Numbered from the stretch's first letter, positions 25,024 to 34,983 are shown. The stretch: 64,000 bases of DNA from Paenibacillaceae bacterium (GCA_900766135.1 CAAFUF010000004.1:235357-299356), one strand, 5' to 3'. Numbers and translations: made by a program. The notes: a model not told the origin generated them from the sequence alone.

Positions 25024-27595
25024 GATGGGGATTCGCTCCTTCCCTTGAGGTCGGGGTCTCAGCTAAATCGACAGGCAGGAGGGTCCCGGCCTTCGGATCG
25101 ATTCGATACGTGGCGATTTCGAAGCCGTTCAGGCGAATCTCCTCACGAAGGCCCAGCGCCGGTATAGCGACCGCCGTCCTTCTCGCTTGGCCCGTGGGCT
25201 CAAACAACCGAAGGATATAGCCATTCCCGTCTTCCGCTTGCTTGAAGGCGCTTAGTTGGACCGCTTCATCCTCCAGCTCCAGCAGGCTCCCGGACAATTC
25301 CCCCTCCCCGGATGGAAAAAATGACAATGCGTACGGCTGCTCGTTGTGCAGGGCGGCTTCGCGGTCAATGCGCATGGCCCGGTCCTCGGCTTCGCCCGCG
25401 TTAAGCCAAAAGGTGAACTGATGCTCCCCTTGGTCGACCCGCGGCGAGAAACGGTCCTGGGCCAGGATGGGCCGCTCCCCGATCGGATGGGCGCAATAGC
25501 CCGGACTGCGCAACAGCGACAGCCGCAGCTCGCCGTCCAGGTAGTCGCAACCGTAGATCCCGTCGTTGATGCAGGTCAACATCCGTCGACCCTCCGGCGT
25601 CTCCCCTAGAACAGCCACCCATTTCTGGGCCACGGCCTCTGTGCCGTCCTCCGGCAAATCGCTGATGCCAAAGGCCGTCTGGCCGCGGAATCGCCCGTGA
25701 TTGTTGCCATTGAGGTTGTCATTGCGGTTGTCATTGCGGTCGCCATTGCCGCTTCCGCTACCGCCAAAGACGGTAGGCACCGCCCATTTCAACATGGTGT
25801 CCTTCTCGTTCCAATAGACGCGCAATCCGATTTCGACCTCCGTCCCCCGCTTCGGCAGCCTGTAAGTTTGAACGAGGAAAGAATCCCGGTACCGAAACAC
25901 CGCCTCGACTACCGTTCGCACCGCGCCGTCCTCAATGACGCGAACGGAAGGCAGCGTCGTCCGGGTGCCGGAAAAAGCGCTCCCCCCCGCCGGATCCATC
26001 AGCTCGAAGCGACCGGCGACTTCGCGAAACGCATGGGCATCCATGCGCCACGGGTCCTCGTTATCCTGGATGGCGAGCGCCGCGAACGCTCCCGGCTGAA
26101 GCAAGGACTCGCCGCCGCGAACCCGGTATTCATCGATTAGTCCGGTGCGGAGGTTAATCGCTACCTCCAGATCCTCGCCATGAAACCGGTAGGCCCCGCT
26201 CTCCTCCGGCAGCGCCGGAACCGGCTTGTTGTCCAACATCTCGATGCGGCAATCGAAACGGTTCATCGACGACGGGGCCAATTCCGCTGCAAACACGACC
26301 CGCTTGCGCCAATCGAGGTTCAGGTTGCTCTCCTCCTTCTCCGCCTGGCAAGGAATGGGCACGCCGTTCCGGTAAACGACGGGGTTCGAGAACCCTCCCC
26401 CCCAATTCTGGTCCTCCAGCATAAACTCGCATTCGAAGGTCCCCTTGACCGGGAAGGGATGCGGATTATGCACCAGCACCGGATACTCGCGCGGCCGCGC
26501 CTTCGGCTGACCGGCGGACAGCGCGAAGAAAGCCCGCGTCTTCAGGCGGGAGACGGTTTCCAGGCCATGGCTGAGCAAATGCAGCGAGGCCGCCTCGGCC
26601 GGCTGGATCGACGTCCCCGGCAAAATATCGTGGAACTGCGCCTTCATCATGTCCCGCAAGGCCGCGCGCAGCTCCTCCGCCGGATAGGGAAGGCCGTGAC
26701 GCAGCGCGGCGGCGGACAGCATCTTTTCCGTCATATACAGCTCGTTCTCGAGCCTCCGGTGACGCTGTTTGATGCGAATCATCGAGGTATAGCAGCCGAC
26801 GAAACGGGGATTCAGGTCCCCGGCATAGGACGGCAGCGCTTTGGCTTCCGGCAGCTCGCGGAAATACGCCTCCGGCGTGGAATGGACCAACTCGAATTCG
26901 CCGGGCCGCCTTATCATCATCTCCCCAATCCGGTCCAGGTCAAGACGGGACGGTCCGCCGCCATGATTGCCGACGCCCCAAAGGATCAGACCGATGGGCT
27001 CGTTGCCGTGACGGCTTAGCCATTCGCCGATTTTTTCATGAGCCTTCCCCAGCGCCGAATTATAGCTGCCGTCGATCTTGTGGGCCATCAGCCGGCTGCC
27101 GTTATACCCTTCCCAGATAAAATCCCGCGCCGGCAGGGCCGGGAACTCGTCCGGACGCATGAAAATGTACGAATCGTAGCCCGCCTGCCGCAGGATTTGG
27201 ACGAGTCCCCGCGTATGGCCAAACGAATCGAAATTGATCGCGGTCGTTGGCTTTACGCCGAACTTCTCGCGGAAATACTCCCGTCCGAGCAGGATCTGCC
27301 GCGCGAACGACTCGCCCGACGGCATGTTGCAATCCGGCTGCAGGTACCATCCGCCCATGATGTGCCATTTGCCTTGTCGGACCAACGTTTGAATGCGGGC
27401 GAATAACGCCGGCTCGTACTCCTCGACCCATTGATACAAAATCGCTTCATTGTGGTTGAAGATATATCCTTCATATTCTTCGCAAAAGTCCGCAGCGGCC
27501 CGGAACGTGGAAATCGCCGCGGCGGCTCCTTCGTCCCACTCCCATTGCCACACCGGATCCAGATGCGCGTTGCTAAGCAAATGCAGTTTTTTCAC
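25013..27595 (-). CDS. GH38 alpha-mannosidase
   Basis: 860 residues from a GTG start chosen because GGGGGGAGACTC lies just before it. The N-terminal catalytic domain opens with LHLLSNAHLDPVWQ, whose His11 and Asp13 should bind zinc, and Asp123 in INFDSFGHTRG is the likely nucleophile. GNHGGGPSR adds further active-site His. C-terminal beta domains follow. A low-complexity insert rich in Asn, Asp and Gly sits near residue 620, encoded by a 12-bp-type repeat. No signal peptide is seen, so it trims imported mannosides in the cytoplasm. The promoter carries the 36-bp element shared with the LplB-type importer and the AraC regulator. Confidence 0.92.
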   Translation of the reverse strand: MKKLHLLSNAHLDPVWQWEWDEGAAAAISTFRAAADFCEEYEGYIFNHNEAILYQWVEEYEPALFARIQTLVRQGKWHIMGGWYLQPDCNMPSGESFARQILLGREYFREKFGVKPTTAINFDSFGHTRGLVQILRQAGYDSYIFMRPDEFPALPARDFIWEGYNGSRLMAHKIDGSYNSALGKAHEKIGEWLSRHGNEPIGLILWGVGNHGGGPSRLDLDRIGEMMIRRPGEFELVHSTPEAYFRELPEAKALPSYAGDLNPRFVGCYTSMIRIKQRHRRLENELYMTEKMLSAAALRHGLPYPAEELRAALRDMMKAQFHDILPGTSIQPAEAASLHLLSHGLETVSRLKTRAFFALSAGQPKARPREYPVLVHNPHPFPVKGTFECEFMLEDQNWGGGFSNPVVYRNGVPIPCQAEKEESNLNLDWRKRVVFAAELAPSSMNRFDCRIEMLDNKPVPALPEESGAYRFHGEDLEVAINLRTGLIDEYRVRGGESLLQPGAFAALAIQDNEDPWRMDAHAFREVAGRFELMDPAGGSAFSGTRTTLPSVRVIEDGAVRTVVEAVFRYRDSFLVQTYRLPKRGTEVEIGLRVYWNEKDTMLKWAVPTVFGGSGSGNGDRNDNRNDNLNGNNHGRFRGQTAFGISDLPEDGTEAVAQKWVAVLGETPEGRRMLTCINDGIYGCDYLDGELRLSLLRSPGYCAHPIGERPILAQDRFSPRVDQGEHQFTFWLNAGEAEDRAMRIDREAALHNEQPYALSFFPSGEGELSGSLLELEDEAVQLSAFKQAEDGNGYILRLFEPTGQARRTAVAIPALGLREEIRLNGFEIATYRIDPKAGTLLPVDLAETPTSREGANPHHAQ

Positions 27596-27697
27596 GAGTC
27601 TCCCCCCTTGTCTTGCTTGCCGTGTTGGAAGCGTGCGGCGTTCCGGCTCCGGTCCGGTTGGCATCCGCATGTTCGTTGACAGCGCTTTCTAGGCATG

Positions 27698-27761
27698 ATG
27701 TTACCTCGTGCCCGGGGGAGCGTAAAGGTACCTTTGCGGCATGGGACGTACACTTTCCCCG
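27698..27761 (-). promoter_or_regulatory. Promoter and shared 36-bp operator of the GH38 gene
   Basis: AGGTAC (27726-27731), 15 bp, CGTACA (27747-27752), 3 bp and TCCCCG (27756-27761) match the element upstream of the importer and AraC genes. The GTAC cores are 20 bp apart, on one face of the helix. A -10-like TAACAT (minus strand, 27698-27703) lies 22 bp downstream, with no good -35, as expected for an AraC-activated promoter. Confidence 0.6.
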
Positions 27762-27898
27762 CTTGGTTGCGTACTTTTGTCCGGGCGGGGGGCCGAGCCG
27801 CCTATATCGGGTTCCATTCAAGGGTTTCACGGTCCGGCACCGGCATAACCTCAGATCTCTCTCAAAACCAGAGCAAGAAGAGACAGTTTAGGCCCGTC

Positions 27899-28092
27899 AG
27901 AGAAATAACTGCGAAAGTGCAGTAATTATTCCAAAGTATCGGGTTCTCCCGAAAAATAATTGCAAGAATACAGTTACTCCTAAGGACAAGATCCGATTTT
28001 CTCGGAATGGCTAAGAATAACTGTATCTGTGCAACTATTTTACCGTTTAGCCGAGATACTCGGAAATAACTGTACTTACGCAGTTAGTAGGT
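27899..28092. repeat. Intergenic repeat family B (AATAACTG/CAGTTA units) in the gap 27596-28121
   Basis: Four diverged units start near 27902, 27951, 28013 and 28061. Each is an imperfect palindrome of the form AATAACTGCNNNNTGCAGTTATT. The spacers carry a second palindrome of the CCGANNNNCTCGG type. Unit spacing is about 48-62 bp. No reading frame is credible. The array lies after the GH95 gene and before the GH38 promoter region. Confidence 0.6.
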
Positions 28093-28121
28093 TACTTCGT
28101 GCTTCCTTTGTGTCATATCAT

Positions 28122-30563
28122 TCAATTTATCCTTGAGAAAAGCAAAGCGGAACCGTCAAACCGGTATTCCCCGCCGGCTTCGGCGGCAAAGGCGATGCGG
28201 CGGTCTCCGAAGCACACCGTCAAGGTTCCCGGCGAATGGGTATGAATAACCGCGGTCGTTAACCGCCCCGCTTCCCAGGCGAGATCAACCTCGGCGTTGC
28301 CTTTGGCCCTCAGTCCCGTCACCCGGCCCGTCGGCCAGGCTGCAGGCAGCGCTGGCAGCAAGCGGATTTCGCCGCCGGGACGGCTCTGCAGCAGCATTTC
28401 CGCGATCGCCGCGGTACCGCCGAAGTTGCCGTCGATGACGAAGATGTTCGTCTCCGCCCCGGCGATGCCGGCCTTGGAGTAACTGAGCAAATTGTCGAAG
28501 CACAGCTCCCCGACCAGGTGCGAAATATGCTTCAAGGCGCGGTCTCCGTCGCGTAACCGGGCAAAAAACAACCCGAACAGCGCCGCCGTAAACTCGATAT
28601 CCTCGAGTTCATCCTGCTGCATGCGGTTTTCCAGCGTCACCCGGGCCGCGGAAGCCAGCTCCGGCGTTCCCTCCGGCGTGATCTGATGCGCCGGGTACAG
28701 CGCGAACAGATGCGACAAATGGCGATGCTCCGGCTGCGCTTCCTCGAAGTCCTCTAGCCATTCCTGCAGTTGGCCTTTATGGCCGACTTGCAGCGGGGGC
28801 AGCAGGGAGATGGCGGAAATCAGGCGCTCACGCAGCTCCGCATCCTCCCCCAGCAACTCCGCGGCCTCGAGACAAAACATAAACAGCTCCCGAACCAACA
28901 CCTGGTCCAAAGTTGTTCCCATCGACAGCTGCCAGTGTCCTTCTTCCGGACGCCCCGGGTAGAAATGGTTCTCCGGGGAATTCGACGGCCCGGTCACGAG
29001 CCACCCGTATTTCGGATGCACCGTCATGTAATCGAGGAAGAACAACGCCGCTTCGCGCAGCACCGGATACGCCTGCTTTTCCAAGAACGCGCGGTCCAGC
29101 CCGTACCGGTAATGCTCGATCATTTGCATGGCAAGCCATAACCCGCCGGTGACATTTAATCCCCAAGAAGTGTCCCAGCCCGGCTCCGTAAATCCCCATA
29201 CGTTGGAGAAAACATGCGCCACCCACCCCGGTGAACCGTAGGCGTCGCTAGCCGTCTTCCGGCCCGCCCGGGCCAAATCCTCCAGGTACCGCATCAAGGG
29301 CAGTTGGCTTTCGCCAAGGTGGATTACCTCCGTCGGATAATAATTCATCTCCGTGTTCACGTCGAGGTGATAATCGCAGCTCCAGCCCATGCGGCAAGCT
29401 TCGCCGTCATTCCAAACGCCTTGCAGATGCAAGGGCAGCGGCGAATCCTCCCGCGAGCCGGCCAAAGTCAAATAGCGGCCGTATTGCAGGAACAAAGCGA
29501 ACAGCTGGGGATCGCCGCCGCCTTCCTTCCGAAGCAGCCGCATCCGTTGGTCCGTAGGCAAAGCCGCTGCCCCGGAAAAGCCAAGATCGATGGATACCCG
29601 CCGGAACAGCGGCTCGTAGTCGGCCAAATGATTCGCCCGCAGGCGCTCATAGCCCTTGGACAACGCCAGGGCAGTCTGCATCCGGGCCGCCCGCTCCCAC
29701 GCTCGCGACTCGCTGCGGTAATCCGTGGCGACGGCCAGGTAAATGCAGGCTTCGTCCGCCCCGGCGACAACCAGCCGCCCGTCCTGGACGCGAATGCTGC
29801 CGCCCCGGGTCTCGAGCTCGATGCGGCCGCGGCACATGACGCCGCAAGTCCCGTCGCTATGCACCGACTCCGTCGCCCGGCCGCGGAATTCGAGCGCCGC
29901 CTCCCCCTCCGCCGAAACCGCAAACTCGGGCGTGAGCCCCGCGATGGCGAGCGTAAACGAGACGCCGCCCGCCGCTTCGCTCCCTATCCGCGAGACGAGG
30001 ACATCGTCGGCATGGGAAGCGAACAGCTCGCGGACCAGGGTCACGCCGGGAGGGCCGGCGGTCGTCGTCAGCAGGGCGGTCGCCAAGTCCAGCTCGCGCC
30101 GGAAGGGGGAGGAAGCCCCGTCGGACCTCCCGGTCCGGTCGGGTTCCCCGGGCCGGGCCTGGGCGAATTCGCCGAGGTCGCCGTGGCCGCTCTCCTTCGT
30201 CTCCTTCCCGCTCCCGGCAAACTCAATCACCACATCGCACATCGCCAGATGGGTGCCAAAGTTCGGCTTGGGCGGTTGCAGCGCCTGCTTCGCCAGCCGG
30301 TCGGCGCCGGCGTAATCGCCGGCGAACAGCCGCTCGCGGATCGCCGCCAGCGCCGCCTTGCCTCCGGTCGCGGCGGGTGCCCCCTCATCCGCTTGGCCCG
30401 ACCAATACGTCGACTCGGTCAGATTCCAGACCTCGCGGTCCGGCGCGGCCATCACGACGGCGCCGATCCGCCCGTTGCCTACGGGCAGCCCCTGCGGCCA
30501 CGCCGCAGCCGGCTTGTCATACCAGAGCTTGGTTGAACCATGCTCCGCTGCGTTCACCTTCAT
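28122..30563 (-). CDS. GH95 family glycoside hydrolase (alpha-L-fucosidase/alpha-L-galactosidase), copy 1
   Basis: 813 residues from the ATG encoding MKVNAAEHG, 5 bp after the stop of the upstream GH95 gene; GGAGG lies 10 bases before it. GH95 hallmarks are LPVGNGRIGAVV near the N-terminus, DVNTEMNYYPTEV in the catalytic barrel, GPSNSPENHFY with the probable acid Glu, and VIDGNFGGTAAIAEMLL with the base Asp. These enzymes hydrolyse alpha-1,2-linked L-fucose or L-galactose by inversion. A charged insert at about residues 115-150 is not typical of the family. No signal peptide is present. It is the last gene of the run GH110-GH95-GH95. Confidence 0.88.
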   Translation of the reverse strand: MKVNAAEHGSTKLWYDKPAAAWPQGLPVGNGRIGAVVMAAPDREVWNLTESTYWSGQADEGAPAATGGKAALAAIRERLFAGDYAGADRLAKQALQPPKPNFGTHLAMCDVVIEFAGSGKETKESGHGDLGEFAQARPGEPDRTGRSDGASSPFRRELDLATALLTTTAGPPGVTLVRELFASHADDVLVSRIGSEAAGGVSFTLAIAGLTPEFAVSAEGEAALEFRGRATESVHSDGTCGVMCRGRIELETRGGSIRVQDGRLVVAGADEACIYLAVATDYRSESRAWERAARMQTALALSKGYERLRANHLADYEPLFRRVSIDLGFSGAAALPTDQRMRLLRKEGGGDPQLFALFLQYGRYLTLAGSREDSPLPLHLQGVWNDGEACRMGWSCDYHLDVNTEMNYYPTEVIHLGESQLPLMRYLEDLARAGRKTASDAYGSPGWVAHVFSNVWGFTEPGWDTSWGLNVTGGLWLAMQMIEHYRYGLDRAFLEKQAYPVLREAALFFLDYMTVHPKYGWLVTGPSNSPENHFYPGRPEEGHWQLSMGTTLDQVLVRELFMFCLEAAELLGEDAELRERLISAISLLPPLQVGHKGQLQEWLEDFEEAQPEHRHLSHLFALYPAHQITPEGTPELASAARVTLENRMQQDELEDIEFTAALFGLFFARLRDGDRALKHISHLVGELCFDNLLSYSKAGIAGAETNIFVIDGNFGGTAAIAEMLLQSRPGGEIRLLPALPAAWPTGRVTGLRAKGNAEVDLAWEAGRLTTAVIHTHSPGTLTVCFGDRRIAFAAEAGGEYRFDGSALLFSRIN

Positions 30564-30568
30564 CCCCT

Positions 30569-33007
30569 TCACTCCTCCCCGGCCGACCGGTCATCCGGCA
30601 CCAGCCGATACGTTTCTCCCGGTTCCGTCGCAAAACGGGTTTCGCCTTCCGCGGTCCGTTCCGCAGCCACCCTGTCGGCGCCGTGATAAACGGTCAACGG
30701 CGCGCCCCCGCCGAGCCCGTCGCGAACGCGGCAGGCATGCCCCAGCGTCGAGACGATTTCCGCCTCGGCTAATTTGCCGTTCGCCCAGCGCAGGCTCACC
30801 TCGAAGCCGCCGCGGGCGCGAAGGCCCCGGACTTCGCCGTCCGGCCACGCTTCCGGCAAAGCGGGCAGCAGCACCAGCGCAGGGAGGTGCGACTGCAGCA
30901 GCATCTCGGCGATCCCGGCCGATGCGGCGAAGTTGCCGTCAATCTGGAACGGCGGATGCGCGCCCAACAGGCTGGCGTAAACGCCGCCGTGATTATAGCG
31001 CTCGGTTTCGCCGTCCTTCACCAGCCGCAGCATATTGCCGAGCAGCCGCAACGCCCGGTCTCCGTCGCCGAACCGGCTCCACAAGGCTACCCGCCAGCCC
31101 AGGCTCCAGCCGGTGCTTTCATCGCCCCGCCGCTCCAGCACCTGCCGCGCCGCGGCGAACAGTTCCGGCGTTTCCTCCGCAGACAGCTGGCGGCCGGGAT
31201 ACACGCCCACCAAATGGGAGGTATGCCGATGATGGACGTCTTCGTCCTCAAAATCCCGGTTCCACTCCTGCAGTTGTCCATACTTCCCGACCTGCAGCGG
31301 CAGCAGCCGTTCGCGAGCCTGCCGCAGTTCCTCACGAAACGCCTCATCGACACCGAGCACGCCCGCCGCTTCGATGCAGTTCGTAAACAGCTCCCAGATC
31401 AGCGAGAGGTCCATCGTCGATCCTTCGCTAATCGCCGCCACGCCTTCCGCCGTACGGAATTTATGTTCCGGCGAGGTGGACGGCGAAGTCACGAGACGGC
31501 CCGACTCGTCTTCGATCAGCCAATCGAGGGCAAACAAGGCGGCGTCCTTCAGGACAGGGTAAGCAAAATCATGCAAATAGGCGACATCCCCGCCGAAGAC
31601 GTAATGCTCCCACAGATGCTGCGTCAACCAGACGCCGCCCATCGGCCAAAGCGCCCAGGCCGGATCGCCGTCGCCGTAATCGCCCACCGGGGCGGTTTGC
31701 CCCCAGATGTCCGAATTATGATGGGCGGTCCAGCCGCGGGTGCCGTAGTTGACGGCGGCCGTTGCGGCCCCGTTTTCGGCCAGGTTGCCGATCATCTCCA
31801 GCAGCGGCCAGTGGCATTCCGCAAGGTTGCACACCTCGGCCGGCCAATAGTTCATCTCCGCGTTGATATTCAGCGTCCAGTTGCTGCTCCATGGCGGCCG
31901 GGTCATCGCGTTCCAGATGCCCTGCAGGTTGGCTGCCTGCGTGCCGGGCCGGGAGCTGGCGATGAGCAAATACCGGCCATAGTGGAACAACAGCTCGACC
32001 AGGCCCGGATCGGAAGCGCCGTATTCCACGATTCGCCGTTCCGTATCCAACCCATTCGCCCCCGGCGACTTGCCGAGCCGCAGGCTGACGCGGCCGAACA
32101 GGGCCCGGTAATCCTCGATATGCCGGGCACGAAGATCCGTATAGCGGCCGGCCAATGCGCCGGCCAAGTCCGCCTCGGCGCGCGCCGCCGCCACGTCCGC
32201 CGGCAAAGGTCCCGGCCGCCCCGCGCCCGGAATCTGATCGAACCGGTCGAAGCTGGTGGCCGCGCTGAAGTACAATACCGCTTCCGTCGCGTCCAGCACG
32301 CGAATGCCGGTGCCGTCGGGACTGACCCGGCCGTCGGTTTCGGCAACCGCCAGACGTCCTTCGAAAGCCATCGCCGGCGAGACGGCCGGGTCGCCGTACC
32401 GGATCGGACGATCCGCGCTCACGTAGTTCGGCTCCACCCGTTCCGGCGCCGTCCCCCGTATCACGAAGGTGCCGTCCTCCACGACGGCGGCATGGCGGAG
32501 CGGGCTATCGAGCCGTGCGTGAAAGGCGAGCGCCCCCGCCTGGCTGCACGTCAGCCGCAGGGCGATCACCCGATCGGGGTGGGAGGCGATAATTTCCCGC
32601 GTATAGGTTACTTCCCCGACGGCGTATTCCGTCAGGTGGACGGCGTTCGCCAAGTCCAGCGTGCGCCGGTAACTCCGGCAAGCCGCCCCGTGCTCGAACG
32701 TCAACTGCAAGTCGCCGAACGGCAAATAGGATTCCGTGTAAGGCCCCAGCATTTGACGTCCCAGCCGGTCCGCTTCTTCGTACCGGCCCTCCCGGACGAG
32801 CTTCCGTACTTCGGGCAATACCTGCCGGGCGGATGGATTGTTCCAATCGCGCGGATAACCGGACCATAAGGTATCCTCGTTCAGACTGATCGTTTCCCGC
32901 TCCACCCCGCCGTAAACCATCGCGCCGAGGCGCCCGTTTCCGACCGGCAGCGCCTCGGTCCAGACCGTTGCCGGCCTGTCGTATTGCAGCTTCGTGTTTT
33001 GCTCCAT
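30569..33007 (-). CDS. GH95 family glycoside hydrolase (alpha-L-fucosidase/alpha-L-galactosidase), copy 2
   Basis: 812 residues. It carries LPVGNGRLGAMVYGG, LNINAEMNYWPAEV, SPSTSPEHKF and FQIDGNFAASAGIAEMLL, all GH95 motifs. It differs clearly from copy 1 (for example PEHKF instead of PENHF, and NFAAS instead of NFGGT), so the two probably act on different linkages or sugars rather than being recent duplicates. It is cytoplasmic by lack of a signal. The ATG is preceded by GGGGAGGAAGGA. It sits between the GH110-like gene (24 bp upstream) and copy 1. Confidence 0.9.
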   Translation of the reverse strand: MEQNTKLQYDRPATVWTEALPVGNGRLGAMVYGGVERETISLNEDTLWSGYPRDWNNPSARQVLPEVRKLVREGRYEEADRLGRQMLGPYTESYLPFGDLQLTFEHGAACRSYRRTLDLANAVHLTEYAVGEVTYTREIIASHPDRVIALRLTCSQAGALAFHARLDSPLRHAAVVEDGTFVIRGTAPERVEPNYVSADRPIRYGDPAVSPAMAFEGRLAVAETDGRVSPDGTGIRVLDATEAVLYFSAATSFDRFDQIPGAGRPGPLPADVAAARAEADLAGALAGRYTDLRARHIEDYRALFGRVSLRLGKSPGANGLDTERRIVEYGASDPGLVELLFHYGRYLLIASSRPGTQAANLQGIWNAMTRPPWSSNWTLNINAEMNYWPAEVCNLAECHWPLLEMIGNLAENGAATAAVNYGTRGWTAHHNSDIWGQTAPVGDYGDGDPAWALWPMGGVWLTQHLWEHYVFGGDVAYLHDFAYPVLKDAALFALDWLIEDESGRLVTSPSTSPEHKFRTAEGVAAISEGSTMDLSLIWELFTNCIEAAGVLGVDEAFREELRQARERLLPLQVGKYGQLQEWNRDFEDEDVHHRHTSHLVGVYPGRQLSAEETPELFAAARQVLERRGDESTGWSLGWRVALWSRFGDGDRALRLLGNMLRLVKDGETERYNHGGVYASLLGAHPPFQIDGNFAASAGIAEMLLQSHLPALVLLPALPEAWPDGEVRGLRARGGFEVSLRWANGKLAEAEIVSTLGHACRVRDGLGGGAPLTVYHGADRVAAERTAEGETRFATEPGETYRLVPDDRSAGEE

Positions 33008-33030
33008 CGTTCCTTCCTCCCCTACTGTTC

Positions 33031-34791
33031 TTATTTCTCGTTCGCCCGCGCTTCATCGCCGCAGCAGACGTTGTCCTCAATCACCGCACCCGGGCAAGCC
33101 TCCAGCCGGACGAGTCGCTCCGGGTCGAACCCGCCAGAGGACGCGGGCCAAACTTCGTTCCCGCAAAACACCAATTCCTTCGTGCTGCGCGCGGATAGCA
33201 GCAAGCCTCGCTCCGGCTCGAAGCGATTGTTGACGATCGTTATCCCCCGGTGAACCGGTCTTTCCGAGAGCGCTTCCCGGTTCTCCGGCGCGATCGCAAT
33301 TACCGCTTGCGCTTCATCGCCGCATGCGATAAACCGGTTCCCCTCGATCTCCATGTCCGTGACCGCGCCCGACTCGTACCAGGAACTCGCATCGGCAGCG
33401 ACCAGAATGGCGCTCATCCGCGTTCGTTCGAACACGTTGCCGCGGATCACGGTCCGCCCGCGCGCGGAAGCCAACACCCCGCGTGTCGGAATGCGGGCGA
33501 AATGGTTGCCCGTGATTTCCACCTCCGGCGACCAGGTGACGTTCTCCACCACGTCCCGTGGCCCTATGTTCTCCGGCGCCGGGCGCTCCAGCGTAAGCAA
33601 TAGCTCGCGGGGGCTTAACCGAAGAACGTTGCTTACCACGCCGATTCCCTGCGTCGCGAGTGAGTCTGCATCGACGAAGCCGACCTCGTCCCCTGCGCGA
33701 AAAGCCGGTAATCCGTAGGTTTGCGGATGCATAAACCTCACGACCACCTGGTTCGGCGCCGGACGGCCGACGATTCGCAGGTAAGTGCCGTGAACGTTGA
33801 TCGCGTCGTCGTGCGCACCGGCAAACCGGCAATCCCGGATGGCCATCCGTCCCCGGCAGCCGGACAGGTGGATGAAATCGGCGAAGCCGGCGACCGTCCG
33901 GCCGCTTTCGGCGCGCGGCGACAAGTCCAGGCGCTCGAAAACGAGATTTTCGCTGAATTGCCCGACCATCCCGAGCCCATGCATAAAATGCAAGCCGCAA
34001 CCGGAGAACGTGATGCCGGAGCTTTCGCTAACGAGGACGCCGACCTGATCCCGGATGCCTTCCCGCATCTGTATGATGCGGCCAGGAGCCAGACCCTCGG
34101 GCAAACCGCCGCCGAAATAAAACCTTAACCGCCCGGAGCGCAATTCCTCCGTCCGCGTGGTAGCCTGCTCCAGCCAGTTGTCCACCCGCCAAGTCGTATT
34201 TGCGGCCGGATCGCAGAGTTGCATCGGCCCGGCCTGAAAGCGCCAGTCCTCGCCGACCCATTCCAGCCGGCCACTCTTCACTTCATACCTCGAATCCGGG
34301 TGCACCGCCGCCTCCATCCATCTCGCCTCGCAACGCTCCACCGTCATTTCCGTGACCGTCGGTACGGCGTAATCGAAACGAAGGTCGAGGATGGCGATGT
34401 CTTCGCAGCCGTCGATCAACAGCATCGTCTGCTTGCCGTGAAACAGGAACAGGGCCCCGTTCCCCATGAGGGTCAACCGCCGCTGTCCTTTCAGCAGCAG
34501 CCCGATCGTCTTCGTGACGTCGGACTGCTCCTCTTCGCTTGCCGTATTGGTCACATAATAAGAAGCCCGGACGGCCGATTGGGGATAAAAATGATAACTT
34601 CCGAACGGCACATCCAGCACGACCGGGCCCTCCGCCCGCGCGGCCGCCTCCAGTGCCATCCGCATGGCCGGCTGCGTATCCTCTTGCGTATCCGGCCGGG
34701 TCCCGTAATCGCTTAAAGAGATCACGGTTACCGGTTTCTCTTCGCCAAGGGAAACCCTATCCCCTTTCCTTTCTTCCTGCTCCCAGCGCAT
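33031..34791 (-). CDS. GH110-like alpha-1,3-galactosidase, parallel beta-helix protein
   Basis: 586 residues starting at an ATG preceded by GGGGGGATACGG. The layout matches GH110: an N-terminal SLSDYGTRPDTQEDTQPA segment, VPFGSYHFYPQ, then right-handed beta-helix coils with GLHFMHGLGMVGQFSENL, FADFIHLSGCRGRMAIRDC and FAGAHDDAINVHGTYLRI. The paired acids in DDAINVHG are in the region that carries catalysis in this family. GH110 enzymes release terminal alpha-1,3-galactose, as in blood-group B and linear alpha-Gal glycans. There is no signal peptide, so it would act inside the cell. Other beta-helix enzymes are possible, but the DDxxNVHG block is quite specific. Confidence 0.72.
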   Translation of the reverse strand: MRWEQEERKGDRVSLGEEKPVTVISLSDYGTRPDTQEDTQPAMRMALEAAARAEGPVVLDVPFGSYHFYPQSAVRASYYVTNTASEEEQSDVTKTIGLLLKGQRRLTLMGNGALFLFHGKQTMLLIDGCEDIAILDLRFDYAVPTVTEMTVERCEARWMEAAVHPDSRYEVKSGRLEWVGEDWRFQAGPMQLCDPAANTTWRVDNWLEQATTRTEELRSGRLRFYFGGGLPEGLAPGRIIQMREGIRDQVGVLVSESSGITFSGCGLHFMHGLGMVGQFSENLVFERLDLSPRAESGRTVAGFADFIHLSGCRGRMAIRDCRFAGAHDDAINVHGTYLRIVGRPAPNQVVVRFMHPQTYGLPAFRAGDEVGFVDADSLATQGIGVVSNVLRLSPRELLLTLERPAPENIGPRDVVENVTWSPEVEITGNHFARIPTRGVLASARGRTVIRGNVFERTRMSAILVAADASSWYESGAVTDMEIEGNRFIACGDEAQAVIAIAPENREALSERPVHRGITIVNNRFEPERGLLLSARSTKELVFCGNEVWPASSGGFDPERLVRLEACPGAVIEDNVCCGDEARANEK

Positions 34792-34951
34792 CCGTATCCC
34801 CCCTAGTCCTCGTTACCCTCATCTTGTGCCGTCCCTCTTAGGAAGTCAACAGCGAGCGGGGCATGATCCCTGCGTGGCCGGCGTCAATGCCGGCACGCCG
34901 GTGTCTGTATCAGGCATTTGCATCCGCTCCTCTCTACCCGTCGCTATTCCA

Positions 34952-34983
34952 TAAAAAACGGAACGCCGGCCCGACAGGCCGGC
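34952..34983 (-). terminator. Terminator of the LplB/LplC/LplA-type importer operon
   Basis: GCCGGCC/GGCCGGC flank a 5-base loop; on the minus strand GTTCCG and then six T follow. It lies 54 bp after the binding-protein stop, separating the importer transcript from the GH110-GH95-GH95 genes, which must have their own promoter or depend on read-through. Confidence 0.75.

Noticed and set aside
30887..32869. 660-codon plus-strand frame opposite the second GH95 gene
   Set aside because: Low-complexity Arg/Gln/Pro-rich translation typical of an antisense shadow; GH95 motifs are on the other strand.
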